Shown in pieces: positions 28,277-37,986 of a stretch of 64,000 nt of DNA. Source of the DNA: Enterococcus mediterraneensis (GTDB taxonomy: Bacteria > Bacillota > Bacilli > Lactobacillales > Enterococcaceae); contig NZ_UWOP01000001.1 in NCBI RefSeq assembly GCF_900604485.1, positions 1,411,501 to 1,475,500 on the forward strand. The letters are read 5' to 3'. Numbering within the stretch: the stretch's first letter is position 1; each line of letters starts with the position of its first letter. The translations under genes and the position numbers were made by a program. Below the pieces are notes generated by a model. That model searched no databases, was not told the origin of the DNA, and saw only the letters and a program-made list of their open reading frames with translations.

Positions 28277-28849
28277 GTCAACTATTTTTAAAACTTCTTC
28301 ATCTGGTAAATTGATATATTTGTAGCAAGTTCCGACTGAAACGCCGCATTTTGCTGAGATGTATTGAATAGTTTCTTTCTTTTCATAGTACAGACGTCGG
28401 ATTTTCTTGACGATTTTTGGATCGATCTTAGGACGTCCGCCGATTTTGCCTTTTTTACGGGCATTGTTCAATCCTACCAACGTTCTTTCTTTGATCAATG
28501 CGCATTCCATATTTGCCAGTCCATCCATTAGCCGGAAATAAATTTCTCCCATTGGTTCCCGTGTGTCGATCTTTTCAGCAAGGCTGACCAAATTAATGCC
28601 TCTGTCTTGAAATTCACGAGTCAAATCTGTCAGCTGACGGGTAGAACGACCTAAACGATGCAAGTCGCAAACTACTAATGTATCGCCGGATTCTAATTGT
28701 GCGAGTACATTTTCCAAGTCATACTGATTTTCATCTTGATCGAAAGAATCCAGAAAAATTTTATCGCAGCCATAGTCGGATAGGGTCATTGTTTGTGTGT
28801 CTGTTCCAGCGTCGTTTATCGTTGTTCGTGCATAGCCAATAAGTTTCAT
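28274..28849 (-). CDS. Serine-recombinase (resolvase/invertase) family protein with Thr at the nucleophile position
   Basis: A 191-residue protein with the full layout of small serine recombinases: catalytic domain (residues 1-130), long E-helix (MGEIYFRLMDGLANMECALIKERT) and a C-terminal helix-turn-helix (ETIQYISAKCGVSVGTCYKYI). It starts MKLIGYARTT, where resolvases have GYARVS; the nucleophile Ser10 is therefore Thr10. The other active-site residues, Arg8 and DLHRLGRSTRQL with both arginines, are kept. The hydroxyl of Thr might still act, but known enzymes need Ser, so it may be a DNA-binding protein without strand exchange. It is monocistronic between gpmA and rpiA, with no inverted repeats, partner genes or mobile element nearby. 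Confidence 0.85.
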   Translation of the reverse strand: MKLIGYARTTINDAGTDTQTMTLSDYGCDKIFLDSFDQDENQYDLENVLAQLESGDTLVVCDLHRLGRSTRQLTDLTREFQDRGINLVSLAEKIDTREPMGEIYFRLMDGLANMECALIKERTLVGLNNARKKGKIGGRPKIDPKIVKKIRRLYYEKKETIQYISAKCGVSVGTCYKYINLPDEEVLKIVD

Positions 28850-28979
28850 GCTTTTTTTCCTCTCTCACCTTTACCTTTATTCAATTAAGAAGAATGTAAC
28901 GCAAATTCAATAAAACATTACTCTTTTGTGGCTTAAAAGTCAATTTTTTTTGCATAATTTGAATAAAAAATAGCAATTT

Positions 28980-29663
28980 TTATTTTTGACCTTGAGGTGT
29001 AAGGATTCTTGGTCCGTCATCATATCCTACAATCACTGTATTTACCATATCTAAAAATAGCCCATGTTCTACAACGCCTACCATTTTGTCTAATTCGTTT
29101 GCCAAAGCATGGGGGTCAGTGATAGTTTCCAAATGCAGATCGATAATATAATTGTTGCTGTCTGTACGCAAATATTCGCCGTTTTCATTTGTTCGCAAGA
29201 CAGGGTGATAATTTTTTTCATTAAAGATCCGCATGATCTGTTGGCTGCCGTAAGGAATGACTTCAACTGGCAGAGGGAATGCCCCCAAATGTTCGACCAT
29301 TTTTGAGTGATCGACGATCCAGATCACTTTGTTGGAATAGGTAGCTACGATCTTTTCAAATAATAATGCTGCGCCGCCGCCTTTGATCCCTTGGAAGTCT
29401 GCACTGATCTCGTCCGCACCATCGATGGTTACATCTACATGAGAAACTTCATCAATGGTTTTTAAAGGAATCCCTAATTTTTCAGCTTGTTCTTTTGTCG
29501 CATTGGATGTCGTCACACCAGTAATGGACAACCCTTCTTCGCGAATCAAACGACCAACTTCTTCTACCATATAGTAAGCTGTGGACCCCGTTCCTAAACC
29601 GACGATCATTCCGTCTTCAATAAATTTTGTTGCTTCGATGCCGACCATTTGTTTCAAATTCAT
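28980..29663 (-). CDS. rpiA: Ribose-5-phosphate isomerase A
   Basis: Interconverts ribose 5-phosphate and ribulose 5-phosphate, and thus joins the nucleoside-derived pentose to the pentose phosphate pathway. The roughly 227-residue protein has [24 protein letters not shown] with the catalytic acids and [14 protein letters not shown]. The frame extends to 29696, but two ATG codons at 29666 and 29663 follow AAGGCGG and fit the family N terminus ([11 protein letters not shown]); 29663 has the better spacing. Monocistronic, divergent from the str operon. Confidence 0.95.
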   Translation of the reverse strand: MNLKQMVGIEATKFIEDGMIVGLGTGSTAYYMVEEVGRLIREEGLSITGVTTSNATKEQAEKLGIPLKTIDEVSHVDVTIDGADEISADFQGIKGGGAALLFEKIVATYSNKVIWIVDHSKMVEHLGAFPLPVEVIPYGSQQIMRIFNEKNYHPVLRTNENGEYLRTDSNNYIIDLHLETITDPHALANELDKMVGVVEHGLFLDMVNTVIVGYDDGPRILTPQGQK

Positions 29664-29776
29664 CATTATCCCGCCTTTATTTAGTGTCTGTTCCATTTTA
29701 ATAGGTAATGAAAAAAAAGAACAGCTTTAATCCGGGAAAACCATAAAAAAAATCGTCAAAAAATAAGGACAGTCGG

Positions 29777-29805
29777 TTGACACCTTGTTTTAATCATGAT
29801 ATCCT
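29777..29805 (+). promoter_or_regulatory. Promoter of the str operon
   Basis: Perfect -35 TTGACA (29777-29782), 17-base spacer and -10 TATCCT (29800-29805). It leaves a leader of about 155 bases before rpsL. Confidence 0.7.
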
Positions 29806-29873
29806 ATCAAAGGTGCTTTATATACAGGTCTCTCGTTGGAGACGTGCTGACTGTGGAAGTACAACTGATAATC

Positions 29874-29897
29874 AATGCAGAGGATGCATTATTTTTT
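29874..29897 (+). promoter_or_regulatory. Terminator-like hairpin in the rpsL leader
   Basis: Arms AATGCA (29874-29879) and TGCATT (29885-29890) with a T-rich tail. The stem has only 6 base pairs, so it is at best a weak attenuator. Confidence 0.3.
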
Positions 29898-29966
29898 ATC
29901 GCGAAAAAAGACCCACCTGGATGTGTGGGACTAGAAAAGCGAATAAAGGAAGGAGGACAACTAGGG

Positions 29967-30380
29967 ATGCCTACAATTAATCAATTAGTACGTAAACCTC
30001 GTAAATCCAAGGTTGAAAAATCAAATTCACCTGCTTTGAACAAAGGATATAACAGTTTCAAAAAAACTCAAACGAATGTGAACTCACCTCAAAAACGTGG
30101 GGTAGCAACTCGTGTGGGAACAATGACACCGAAAAAACCGAACTCAGCTTTACGTAAATATGCGCGTGTTCGTTTGTCTAACTTGATCGAAGTAACAGCT
30201 TATATCCCAGGTATCGGCCACAACTTGCAAGAACACAGTGTTGTATTGTTGCGTGGTGGACGTGTAAAAGACTTACCAGGGGTACGTTATCATATCGTTC
30301 GTGGTGCATTGGATACTGCCGGTGTAAACGATCGTAAACAATCTCGTTCTAAATATGGTACAAAACGACCTAAAGCTTAA
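29967..30380 (+). CDS. rpsL: 30S ribosomal protein S12
   Basis: S12 of the decoding centre, 137 residues, starting [15 protein letters not shown]. The streptomycin-related loop [15 protein letters not shown] is of the sensitive type: Lys at the position equivalent to E. coli Lys42 (KKPNS). A longer frame opens at 29796, but ATG 29967 follows GGAGGAC and AGGG and matches the universal start. First gene of rpsL-rpsG-fusA-tuf. Confidence 0.98.
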   Translation: MPTINQLVRKPRKSKVEKSNSPALNKGYNSFKKTQTNVNSPQKRGVATRVGTMTPKKPNSALRKYARVRLSNLIEVTAYIPGIGHNLQEHSVVLLRGGRVKDLPGVRYHIVRGALDTAGVNDRKQSRSKYGTKRPKA

Positions 30381-30452
30381 TCTGCTTCAAAAAAATTATA
30401 CAAATGATTCTATTTTTTAATAGAAGAAATATTTCGGAAGGAGGAGTTACGG

Positions 30453-30923
30453 ATGCCTCGTAAAGGTCCTGTTGCAAAACGTGATGTTTTACCAGATCCT
30501 ATTTATAACTCAAAATTAGTAACTCGCTTGATCAACCGTGTAATGGTTGACGGAAAACGCGGGATTGCTGCAAATATTATCTATAATGCATTTGGCATTA
30601 TCAAAGAATCTACAGGTAACGATCCATTGGAAGTTTTCGAACAAGCAATGAAAAATGTTATGCCTGTATTGGAAGTTAAAGCTCGTCGTGTTGGGGGTTC
30701 AAACTATCAAGTACCAGTTGAAGTTCGCCCTGAACGTCGTACGACTTTAGGTCTTCGTTGGGTGGTAAACTACGCTCGTTTGCGTGGCGAACACACAATG
30801 GAAGAACGTCTTGCAAAAGAAATCATGGATGCTGCTAACAACACTGGCGCTTCTGTGAAAAAACGCGAAGACACACACAAAATGGCAGAAGCCAACCGCG
30901 CATTTGCTCACTATCGTTGGTAA
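30453..30923 (+). CDS. rpsG: 30S ribosomal protein S7
   Basis: S7 binds the 3' domain of 16S rRNA and starts assembly of the 30S head. 156 residues, beginning [15 protein letters not shown], with the family core [17 protein letters not shown] and ending [22 protein letters not shown] follows GGAAGGAGGAG. In other bacteria S7 represses its own operon by binding the message; nothing like that site can be shown here. 72 bases after rpsL, 85 before fusA. Confidence 0.98.
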   Translation: MPRKGPVAKRDVLPDPIYNSKLVTRLINRVMVDGKRGIAANIIYNAFGIIKESTGNDPLEVFEQAMKNVMPVLEVKARRVGGSNYQVPVEVRPERRTTLGLRWVVNYARLRGEHTMEERLAKEIMDAANNTGASVKKREDTHKMAEANRAFAHYRW

Positions 30924-31008
30924 GATCCTCTCTGTGTTGGACACTCTGTCCCCAGAAGGTATAACAATGAATTTAGTTATTTAGAAAAAGAGAGGAGAAC
31001 AAAGTAGC

Positions 31009-33093
31009 ATGGCTAGAGAATTTTCTCTTGAAAACACTCGTAACATTGGTATCATGGCCCACATCGATGCTGGTAAAACGACTGCGACAGAACGTATCTT
31101 GTACTATACAGGTAAAATCCATAAAATCGGCGAAACTCACGAAGGAGCTTCCCAAATGGACTGGATGGAACAAGAACAAGAACGTGGTATCACGATCACA
31201 TCTGCTGCAACAACAGCACAATGGAAAGGTCATCGTATCAATATCATCGACACCCCAGGACACGTGGACTTCACCGTTGAGGTAGAACGTTCATTACGCG
31301 TGCTTGACGGTGCGGTAACTGTTCTTGATGCGCAATCAGGTGTTGAACCTCAAACTGAAACAGTTTGGCGTCAAGCAACAACTTACGGTGTTCCACGTAT
31401 CGTTTTTGCAAACAAAATGGATAAAATCGGTGCAGACTTCTTATACTCTGTATCTACTTTACACGATCGTTTGCAAGCAAACGCTCATCCAATCCAATTA
31501 CCGATCGGTGCAGAAGATGACTTCACTGGTATTATCGACTTAGTGAAGATGAAAGCTGAAATGTACACCAACGATCTAGGTACAGAAATCGAAGAAACTG
31601 AGATTCCTGAAGACTACCGCGAATTGGCTGAAGAATGGCGCGAAAAATTGGTTGAAGCTGTTGCTGAAACTGATGAAGACCTAACAATGAAATATTTGGA
31701 AGGCGAAGAAATCACTGAAGCGGAACTTAAAGAAGGAATCCGTAAAGCTACAACTGCTGTAGAATTTTACCCAGTTCTTTGCGGTTCAGCTTTCAAAAAT
31801 AAAGGGGTTCAATTGTTATTGGATGCCGTTATCGATTACTTGCCATCTCCATTAGATATCCCTGCAATCAAAGGGATCGATCCTAAAACTGATGAAGAAG
31901 TTGAACGTCCAGCCGACGACAACGCTCCTTTCTCAGCTTTAGCATTTAAAGTTATGACAGACCCATTCGTAGGTCGTTTGACTTTCTTCCGTGTTTACTC
32001 AGGTGTGTTGGAGTCAGGTTCATACATCCGTAACGCGACAAAAGACAAACGCGAACGTGTTGGTCGTATCCTACAAATGCACGCTAACTCTCGTTCTGAA
32101 ATCTCTGAAGTATATGCTGGAGATATCGCAGCGGCTGTTGGTTTGAAAGATACAACAACTGGGGACACACTATGTGATGAAAAGAATCTAGTAATTCTTG
32201 AATCAATGGAATTCCCAGAACCAGTTATCCAAGTCGCTATTGAACCTAAATCAAAAGCTGACCAAGATAAAATGGGTATCGCATTGCAAAAACTATCTGA
32301 AGAAGATCCAACTTTCCGTGCCGAAACAAACCCTGAAACTGGTGAAACTATCATCGCTGGTATGGGTGAGCTTCACTTGGATATCATCGTTGACCGTATG
32401 CGTCGCGAATTCAAAGTAGAAGCAAACGTTGGTGCACCTCAAGTTTCTTATCGTGAAACCTTCCGCTCTTCAACTGAAGCAGAAGGTAAATTCGTCCGTC
32501 AGTCTGGTGGTAAAGGTCAATACGGTCACGTATGGATCGAATTCACACCAAACGAAGAGGGCGCTGGTTTCGAATTTGAAAATGCCATCGTCGGTGGGGT
32601 CGTTCCTCGTGAATATATCCCTGCTGTTGAAGCTGGTTTGAAAGACTCCATGGAAAATGGTGTCCTTGCCGGTTACCCAATGGTAGACATCAAAGCGAAA
32701 CTTTACGATGGATCTTACCATGATGTCGATTCAAGTGAAACAGCCTTCCGTGTAGCGGCTTCAATGGCTTTACGTGCTGCTGCTAAGAAAGCAAATCCTG
32801 TTATCCTTGAACCAATCATGTCAGTAGAAATCGTTGTTCCTGAAGATTACTTAGGTGATGTTATGGGACACGTAACTGCTCGTCGTGGACGCGTAGAAGG
32901 AATGGAAGCACGTGGTAACTCACAAGTTGTTCGTGCAATGGTTCCTCTTGCTGAAATGTTCGGTTATGCAACGACATTACGTTCAGCAACACAAGGTCGC
33001 GGTGTATTTACAATGACATTCGACCACTATGAAGATGTACCGAAATCTGTTCAAGAAGAAATCATTAAGAAAAATGGCGGAAAATCTGAATAA
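31009..33093 (+). CDS. fusA: Elongation factor G
   Basis: GTPase that moves tRNA and mRNA through the ribosome during translocation. 694 residues, normal for EF-G. G1 AHIDAGKTT, switch [10 protein letters not shown] and G4 NKMDKIGAD are present; domains II-V follow, with the domain IV core [19 protein letters not shown] and [10 protein letters not shown]. Codon use is strongly biased, as expected for a very highly expressed gene. Third gene of the str operon. Confidence 0.98.
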   Translation: MAREFSLENTRNIGIMAHIDAGKTTATERILYYTGKIHKIGETHEGASQMDWMEQEQERGITITSAATTAQWKGHRINIIDTPGHVDFTVEVERSLRVLDGAVTVLDAQSGVEPQTETVWRQATTYGVPRIVFANKMDKIGADFLYSVSTLHDRLQANAHPIQLPIGAEDDFTGIIDLVKMKAEMYTNDLGTEIEETEIPEDYRELAEEWREKLVEAVAETDEDLTMKYLEGEEITEAELKEGIRKATTAVEFYPVLCGSAFKNKGVQLLLDAVIDYLPSPLDIPAIKGIDPKTDEEVERPADDNAPFSALAFKVMTDPFVGRLTFFRVYSGVLESGSYIRNATKDKRERVGRILQMHANSRSEISEVYAGDIAAAVGLKDTTTGDTLCDEKNLVILESMEFPEPVIQVAIEPKSKADQDKMGIALQKLSEEDPTFRAETNPETGETIIAGMGELHLDIIVDRMRREFKVEANVGAPQVSYRETFRSSTEAEGKFVRQSGGKGQYGHVWIEFTPNEEGAGFEFENAIVGGVVPREYIPAVEAGLKDSMENGVLAGYPMVDIKAKLYDGSYHDVDSSETAFRVAASMALRAAAKKANPVILEPIMSVEIVVPEDYLGDVMGHVTARRGRVEGMEARGNSQVVRAMVPLAEMFGYATTLRSATQGRGVFTMTFDHYEDVPKSVQEEIIKKNGGKSE

Positions 33094-33241
33094 GATAACT
33101 GTCTAGCATTTTCTTAAAAGAACTATATTTTTTGAGAAGTTTCGTGTACAATAATTAACGATGATAAGGGCAAGCAATCATTTTTGATTGCTTACCTATC
33201 AGATAAAAATACAATTTTATTTTTAGGAGGAACATATTAAA

Positions 33242-34429
33242 ATGGCAAAAGAAAAATTTGACCGTTCTAAACCCCATGTAAACATCGGTACTATCGGACA
33301 CGTTGACCATGGTAAAACAACTCTAACAGCTGCTATCACAACTGTATTATCTAAAAAAGGTTTGGCTCAAGCTTCAGCTTATGACCAAATCGATGGAGCT
33401 CCAGAAGAACGCGAACGCGGAATCACTATCTCAACAGCTCACGTTGAATATGAAACAGAAAACCGCCACTACGCTCACGTTGACTGCCCAGGACACGCGG
33501 ACTATGTTAAAAACATGATCACTGGTGCTGCTCAAATGGACGGTGCGATCTTAGTAGTTTCTGCTGCTGATGGTCCTATGCCTCAAACACGTGAACACAT
33601 CCTATTGTCACGTAACGTTGGTGTTCCTTACATCGTTGTTTTCTTGAACAAAATGGATATGGTTGACGACGAAGAATTATTAGAATTAGTTGAAATGGAA
33701 GTACGCGACCTATTGTCTGAATATGGTTTCCCAGGAGACGACACTCCAGTCGTTGCTGGTTCAGCATTGAAAGCTTTAGAAGGCGACCCTTCATACGAAG
33801 AAAAAATCTTAGAATTGATGGCTGCAGTTGACGAATATATCCCAACTCCAGAACGTGACCATGACAAACCATTCATGATGCCAGTGGAAGACGTATTCTC
33901 AATCACTGGTCGTGGTACAGTTGCTACAGGTCGTGTTGAACGTGGACAAGTTCGCGTTGGTGACGAAGTTGAAATCGTAGGTATCGCTGAAGAAACTGCG
34001 AAAACAACTGTTACTGGTGTTGAAATGTTCCGTAAATTATTGGATTACGCTGAAGCTGGAGACAACATCGGCGCATTGCTTCGTGGGGTTTCTCGCGATG
34101 ACATCCAACGTGGACAAGTATTGGCTAAACCAGGTACAATCACTCCACATACAAAATTTAAAGCAGAAGTTTATGTTTTAACTAAAGAAGAAGGCGGACG
34201 TCACACTCCATTCTTCACAAACTACCGCCCACAATTCTACTTCCGTACAACAGACGTAACTGGTGTTGTTGAATTGCCAGAAGGAACTGAAATGGTTATG
34301 CCTGGCGATAACGTATCAATGGACGTTGAATTGATCCACCCAATCGCTATCGAAGACGGAACTCGTTTCTCAATTCGTGAAGGCGGACGTACTGTTGGTT
34401 CAGGCGTTGTTACAGAAATCATCGGTTAA
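33242..34429 (+). CDS. tuf: Elongation factor Tu
   Basis: GTPase that brings aminoacyl-tRNA to the ribosome, 395 residues. Motifs G1 GHVDHGKTT, switch [14 protein letters not shown] and G4 NKMDM are intact, followed by beta-barrel domains II ([13 protein letters not shown]) and III ending [11 protein letters not shown]. Preceded by AGGAGG. The 148-base gap after fusA has a hairpin (AAGCAATCA / TGATTGCTT, 33172-33193) and a TACAAT that might be a tuf promoter. A strong terminator follows. Confidence 0.98.
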   Translation: MAKEKFDRSKPHVNIGTIGHVDHGKTTLTAAITTVLSKKGLAQASAYDQIDGAPEERERGITISTAHVEYETENRHYAHVDCPGHADYVKNMITGAAQMDGAILVVSAADGPMPQTREHILLSRNVGVPYIVVFLNKMDMVDDEELLELVEMEVRDLLSEYGFPGDDTPVVAGSALKALEGDPSYEEKILELMAAVDEYIPTPERDHDKPFMMPVEDVFSITGRGTVATGRVERGQVRVGDEVEIVGIAEETAKTTVTGVEMFRKLLDYAEAGDNIGALLRGVSRDDIQRGQVLAKPGTITPHTKFKAEVYVLTKEEGGRHTPFFTNYRPQFYFRTTDVTGVVELPEGTEMVMPGDNVSMDVELIHPIAIEDGTRFSIREGGRTVGSGVVTEIIG

Positions 34430-34447
34430 TTTTTGATTAACTGATTT

Positions 34448-34486
34448 AAAAAGAGCGAGACCCTTGCGGTCTTCGCTCTTTTTTTG
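34448..34486 (+). terminator. Terminator of the str operon
   Basis: Stem AAAAAGAGCGAGACC (34448-34462) with GGTCTTCGCTCTTTTT (34468 on), ending in a long T run. Confidence 0.9.
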
Positions 34487-34590
34487 TACCATAACTCATT
34501 TCAAACAGCGTGCGGTCGATATTGCCGGATGCTGTTTTTTCTATTAATGTATGCAGTAAAAAAGGTAATTTTTAGTACCAACGTTGTGAT

Positions 34591-34911
34591 TCAATGCCCG
34601 CTCGTTACTTTGATACCGATGATGCCGACGATCAGCATGGCTACAAATATCCATGTAGCAAACGAAAGATGATCTTTGAATAATACAACCCCTATGATAA
34701 TGGATCCGACAGCGCCGATTCCTGTCCAGACCGGATAAGAGATGCTCAATGGTATATGTTTGACTGCCAATGCCAAAAAACCGAAGCTGAAGATCATTCC
34801 TATGACGGTATATAAGCTATACCAGATATTAGTAAAACCATTGCTCAGCTTCATTGTAGTAGCCCAAACTACTTCAAAGACCCCTCCTAAAAATAAAAAA
34901 ATCCATGTCAT
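34591..34911 (-). CDS. sugE: SMR-family guanidinium exporter (SugE/Gdx type)
   Basis: Small multidrug resistance protein, 106 residues, four transmembrane helices, working as an antiparallel dimer. It has the membrane glutamate in FEVVWATTMKLSNGFT (Glu13) and the segment SYPVWTGIGAVGSIIIGV, both typical of the Gdx (SugE) subtype that exports guanidinium ions, not the broad-range EmrE/QacC subtype. ATG 34911 (MTWIFLF) lies 8 bases after GGAGG and is preferred to an ATG at 34929. It has its own promoter and a leader with a terminator (see that entry), which supports a ligand-controlled exporter. Confidence 0.9.
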   Translation of the reverse strand: MTWIFLFLGGVFEVVWATTMKLSNGFTNIWYSLYTVIGMIFSFGFLALAVKHIPLSISYPVWTGIGAVGSIIIGVVLFKDHLSFATWIFVAMLIVGIIGIKVTSGH

Positions 34912-35057
34912 TTCCGATTCCTCCCTCAAAAAAAGGCATCTAGTGAACTCTGCAAAGACCTAATGAGTTCACTAAATGCCTCTATCACCCGGTAGTGATA
35001 ATTAATGTAATTGATATGTTGTAAAGAAATTCTATCCAATTAAGATTGACTTGTCAA
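34912..35057 (-). promoter_or_regulatory. sugE promoter and terminator-bearing leader, candidate guanidine riboswitch
   Basis: Minus-strand promoter TTGACA (35057-35052), 17-base spacer, TAGAAT (35034-35029). The leader of about 110 bases has a 6-bp hairpin TATCAC-TACCGG-GTGATA (35000-34983), followed at once by a 17-bp stem (arms 34981-34965 and 34950-34934) and seven T, ending just before the sugE ribosome binding site. Loop 1 ACC can pair with GGT in the terminator loop (AGGTC). A terminator between promoter and gene implies attenuation. Gdx exporters are controlled by guanidine riboswitches; the two-hairpin plan with a terminator recalls class IV (mepA motif), but I could not compare it with a covariance model. 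Confidence 0.6.
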
Positions 35058-35102
35058 TGAAGAGCATTCAAAGAACAGGAACGTAGAAGGACTCAGTGTT
35101 TT

Positions 35103-36545
35103 TTAGTTCGTTTTCTTTGAATTTGAAGCAATTTTTTGCCAATCATTTGTGATATATTCCAGCTGCTTGCAAAAATCCAGCAAGTCTTTGCGATCCATTC
35201 GTGTGTAGTTGATCCGCATCGAAGACGTATCATCACTAAAAAGAAAAGAAGGTGCGATCAGAAGCTTTCGATCCAAAAATTTTTGCCAGAAGGAGCGGGT
35301 GATGGTATTTCCATGCCAAGACAACCAATAATAAAGTCCGCCATTGATGGGGACAGCGGTCCATTCAGGGGCAAATCTTGCCAATGTTTTAGAAAAATCA
35401 TCGCTGCGTGTTTTTAATTCTTGAATCAAACGTTGATGTTGTTGCTGATAGTCAGGCGAACGCAATGCCGCAGTAGCCAGTAATTGCGGGAAAATAGTGG
35501 TTTCTGCATCTAGCCGTTGTTTCGCATTCGCCAGATTCTCGATCAATGCCTTAGGTGCGATCAGCCAGCCAATTTTGATAGAAGAACCGAAGATCTTTGA
35601 TAAAGAACCTAGATAGATGACTTGCTGTGGCGCAAGTTCTTTTAATTTTGGCGGCGTTTTAGCAAAAGCAAGCTCGCTGAAAACATCATCCTCAACGATC
35701 GGCAAAGTATATTTTTGACAGAGTGCCAAGATTTCTTTTCTTCGCTTCAGGGACATGCTGCGTCCGGTAGGGTTTTGAAAACTGGGATTCAAATAAAGCA
35801 GCTTGATTTTTTTTGCTAAAATTTGTTTTTCTAATTTTTCCGGTTGGATGCCTTCCGAATCGCAAGGGATTCCTTCAACGCGAATACCCAAATATTGAAA
35901 AAGCGGTAATGAAAAAAGAAAAGAGGGTTCTTCGGTCGCGATACAGTCGCCAAATTGCAGCAGTGTCTGTAATAAAAGCAAAATTCCTTGCGTGGAACCG
36001 GAAGTGATGAGCAGATCTTGTCCGTCCATGGAAATCCCTAGATTTTTGGCCGCATTTTTTTGAATAAGTTCTTTTAGCGGCAGATAACCGGTTTTTGTTA
36101 CTTTTTTTTCTTCTTGGATCACTTGTTCCCAAGTGATCGCCGGAAATTGAAAATCCGGGATCAGTTCTGTAGGTAGATCGCCGGTAAAAAGATCCAGTGT
36201 TTTTTGGGTATTCTTCAATTCGTTGATTTTTTCAATGAACGGATCTTGAGGCGCTGTTAAATTCGTTAAACGTCGCCAGTGGTAGTCAGGCGTTTGGCGA
36301 CTGCCCCAGCGTCCTTTGGCAACTTCAGTCCCGCTGCCTTGTCTGCGGACGATCCATCCCAAACTGACCAATTCTTCTAGTGCATGATTTACTGTAGAAC
36401 GATTGACACCGTACATTTCCGCTAATTTCCGTTCTGGCGGCAGTTTGTCTCCGGCAGACAGGGTCCCATTCTGGATAGATTCGATGATTTGATTGATGAT
36501 CTGCTGAAACAATGGTAATTTGCTGGAACGATCTAATACCCACAT
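35103..36545 (-). CDS. MocR/PdxR-type GntR regulator with aminotransferase domain
   Basis: A 480-residue fusion of a GntR winged helix (residues about 8-75, LFQQIINQIIESIQNGTL, KLPPERKLAEMYGVNRSTVNHALEEL) and a fold type I aminotransferase-like domain that binds PLP through the lysine in SLSKIFGSSIKIGW. MocR proteins sense PLP or an amino-acid adduct. It is divergent from pdxK, with both promoters in 165 bases, so a PdxR-like control of vitamin B6 salvage is likely. ATG 36545 is 8 bases after AAGGAG; ATG 36551 is too close. Activator versus repressor cannot be decided. Confidence 0.9.
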   Translation of the reverse strand: MWVLDRSSKLPLFQQIINQIIESIQNGTLSAGDKLPPERKLAEMYGVNRSTVNHALEELVSLGWIVRRQGSGTEVAKGRWGSRQTPDYHWRRLTNLTAPQDPFIEKINELKNTQKTLDLFTGDLPTELIPDFQFPAITWEQVIQEEKKVTKTGYLPLKELIQKNAAKNLGISMDGQDLLITSGSTQGILLLLQTLLQFGDCIATEEPSFLFSLPLFQYLGIRVEGIPCDSEGIQPEKLEKQILAKKIKLLYLNPSFQNPTGRSMSLKRRKEILALCQKYTLPIVEDDVFSELAFAKTPPKLKELAPQQVIYLGSLSKIFGSSIKIGWLIAPKALIENLANAKQRLDAETTIFPQLLATAALRSPDYQQQHQRLIQELKTRSDDFSKTLARFAPEWTAVPINGGLYYWLSWHGNTITRSFWQKFLDRKLLIAPSFLFSDDTSSMRINYTRMDRKDLLDFCKQLEYITNDWQKIASNSKKTN

Positions 36546-36564
36546 GAACATTGCTCCTTTTTAG

Positions 36565-36625
36565 ATTGGTTGGTATGAAAATAAACCAATTGGTCGTTTT
36601 CGTCAAGTGTTCATTTCGCTATACT
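36565..36625. promoter_or_regulatory. Divergent promoters and operator candidate between mocR and pdxK
   Basis: Minus strand: TTGACG (36606-36601), 17-base spacer, TATTTT (36583-36578) for the MocR gene. Plus strand: TATACT (36620-36625) for pdxK, -35 weak. Half-sites ATTGGTT (36565-36571) and AACCAAT (36584-36590) flank the MocR -10, with a further ATTGGT at 36589-36594. Binding there could control both genes. Confidence 0.55.
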
Positions 36626-36710
36626 TATTCCAATGAGGCGATATTTTCGATTTTACAGAGTTTGACCGATTGATTTATACCGCCATCTCAAAAATAAGGG
36701 GTGTAAGTGT

Positions 36711-37529
36711 ATGAAAAAAGTATTGACGATTGCAGGATCTGATTCCACTGGTGGAGCTGGATTACAAGCGGATTTGAAAACATTTGAAGAATATGGTGTT
36801 TTTGGTTTCTCAAGTATCACTTCTATCGTGACGATGGACCCGACAGCTGGCTGGTCTCATGATGTGACCGAATTGCCGGCTGAGTTATTGAAGAAGCAAT
36901 TGGTGTCGGTTTTTGCCGGCGGTCCAGTTGACGCGTTGAAAACAGGAATGATGGGAAACGAAGAAAATATTCAAACAGCCAGTGAATTTATCCAGCCCTA
37001 TAAAGTAGAAAAAATCGTGATCGATCCGGTGATCGCCTGTAAAGGAACAGCAGAGATCTTACAGCCGGAAAGTGTTGAAGCAATCAAAAAATATCTCTTG
37101 CCGCAAGCGCTAGTCACTACCCCCAATTTAGTAGAAGCAGGGATTTTGTCTGAGATGGGGGATTTGTCTTCTATAGAAGATATGAAACAAGCTGCCAAAA
37201 AAATCCATCAATTAGGGGCGAAAAATGTCGTAGTCAAAGGTGGGCATCGATTAGGTGGAGAAAAAGCCATTGATGTGCTGTATGACGGGATCACTTTTCA
37301 TGTTTTAGAAAATGAATTGTATCAGACAGACTTTAATCATGGGGCGGGCTGTACGTTTGCTGCGGCGATCACTGCAGGTTTAGCGAAAGGATTATCAGTT
37401 GAAAAAGCAGTGACCGCTGCGAAAAAATTTGTAGCAAAAGCCATTGAAAATGGTGTTCGGATCAATCCATATGTCGGACATGTTTGGCATGGAGCTTATA
37501 ATCAGGCAGAAAATCGAATGGAAAACTGA
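36711..37529 (+). CDS. pdxK: Pyridoxal kinase, dual-cysteine ThiD-like type
   Basis: ATP-dependent kinase of vitamin B6 aldehyde and alcohol forms; 272 residues, ribokinase fold, closely related to ThiD. The pair Cys110 (DPVIACKGT, lid) and Cys214 ([11 protein letters not shown], active site) marks the dual-cysteine pyridoxal kinases described in staphylococci; true ThiD enzymes lack the lid cysteine. Also seen: [16 protein letters not shown] and VVKGGHR. The divergent MocR gene supports the B6 role. A HMP kinase side activity is possible. ATG follows AAGGGGTG. Confidence 0.9.
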   Translation: MKKVLTIAGSDSTGGAGLQADLKTFEEYGVFGFSSITSIVTMDPTAGWSHDVTELPAELLKKQLVSVFAGGPVDALKTGMMGNEENIQTASEFIQPYKVEKIVIDPVIACKGTAEILQPESVEAIKKYLLPQALVTTPNLVEAGILSEMGDLSSIEDMKQAAKKIHQLGAKNVVVKGGHRLGGEKAIDVLYDGITFHVLENELYQTDFNHGAGCTFAAAITAGLAKGLSVEKAVTAAKKFVAKAIENGVRINPYVGHVWHGAYNQAENRMEN

Positions 37530-37654
37530 CGCTTGTAAGGAAACTTGAACAAGAAATCCACTGTTGAAGACTTGATTTCTTAAGAAGATATAAGAAATAA
37601 AATTATTGAAACTGAGTACATTAAAGAGCTAGAATGATTTTCCGATTTTGTTGA

Positions 37655-37688
37655 AAAACTGTTGCTTGTTTTGCAGCAGTTTTTTTAT
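37655..37688 (+). terminator. pdxK terminator
   Basis: Arms AAAACTGTTGC and GCAGCAGTTTT with a run of T. Confidence 0.8.
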
Positions 37689-37785
37689 TTTGAAGAGCGA
37701 GATCTCCAGTAAGATTATCGTCGCTATCAATGAAAACGCTTATAATAAAAAAGCGGAAAAACCTTGATTTTCCAATAAAAAATGC

Positions 37786-37986
37786 TTGCTATCAGCTTTC
37801 ATCTGTACTATAATCAAAAAGGTGCTGTTTACGTATAGTCGTAAAGCGCATTGGCAGAGAGAAAAAAATCTGCCGGCTAAGAAACGAGAGGTTGCGACAC
37901 GCCCGGACGCTTTGCCATGGACGAGCGTGACGGAAATTTTCGTGGAGCTATGTCTACTTTTCAAAATAGGCGAAGGAGGGAAAATA
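37786..37986 (+). promoter_or_regulatory. S10 operon promoter and leader
   Basis: -35 TTGCTA (37786-37791), 17-base spacer, perfect TATAAT (37809-37814). The leader of about 165 bases is GC-richer than its surroundings and can fold: CACGC/GCGTG arms enclose CCGGACGCTTTGCCATGG. Long leaders before rpsJ often bind a ribosomal protein; which one acts here is unknown. It has no convincing small gene. Gap 37689-37785 shows only a short hairpin. Confidence 0.65.

Noticed and set aside
29796-29966. N-terminal extension or leader peptide of rpsL
   Set aside because: The universal S12 start lies at 29967 with a good ribosome binding site; the upstream codons have no family match.
33172-33193. Hairpin before tuf as terminator of rpsL-rpsG-fusA
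   Set aside because: Stem is followed by ACCTATC, not by T; left as a minor structure.
34488-34590. Small plus-strand frame after tuf
   Set aside because: It continues antisense through sugE and has no ribosome binding site.
37786-37986. N-terminally extended S10
   Set aside because: The region is the promoter and leader; S10 starts at 37987.
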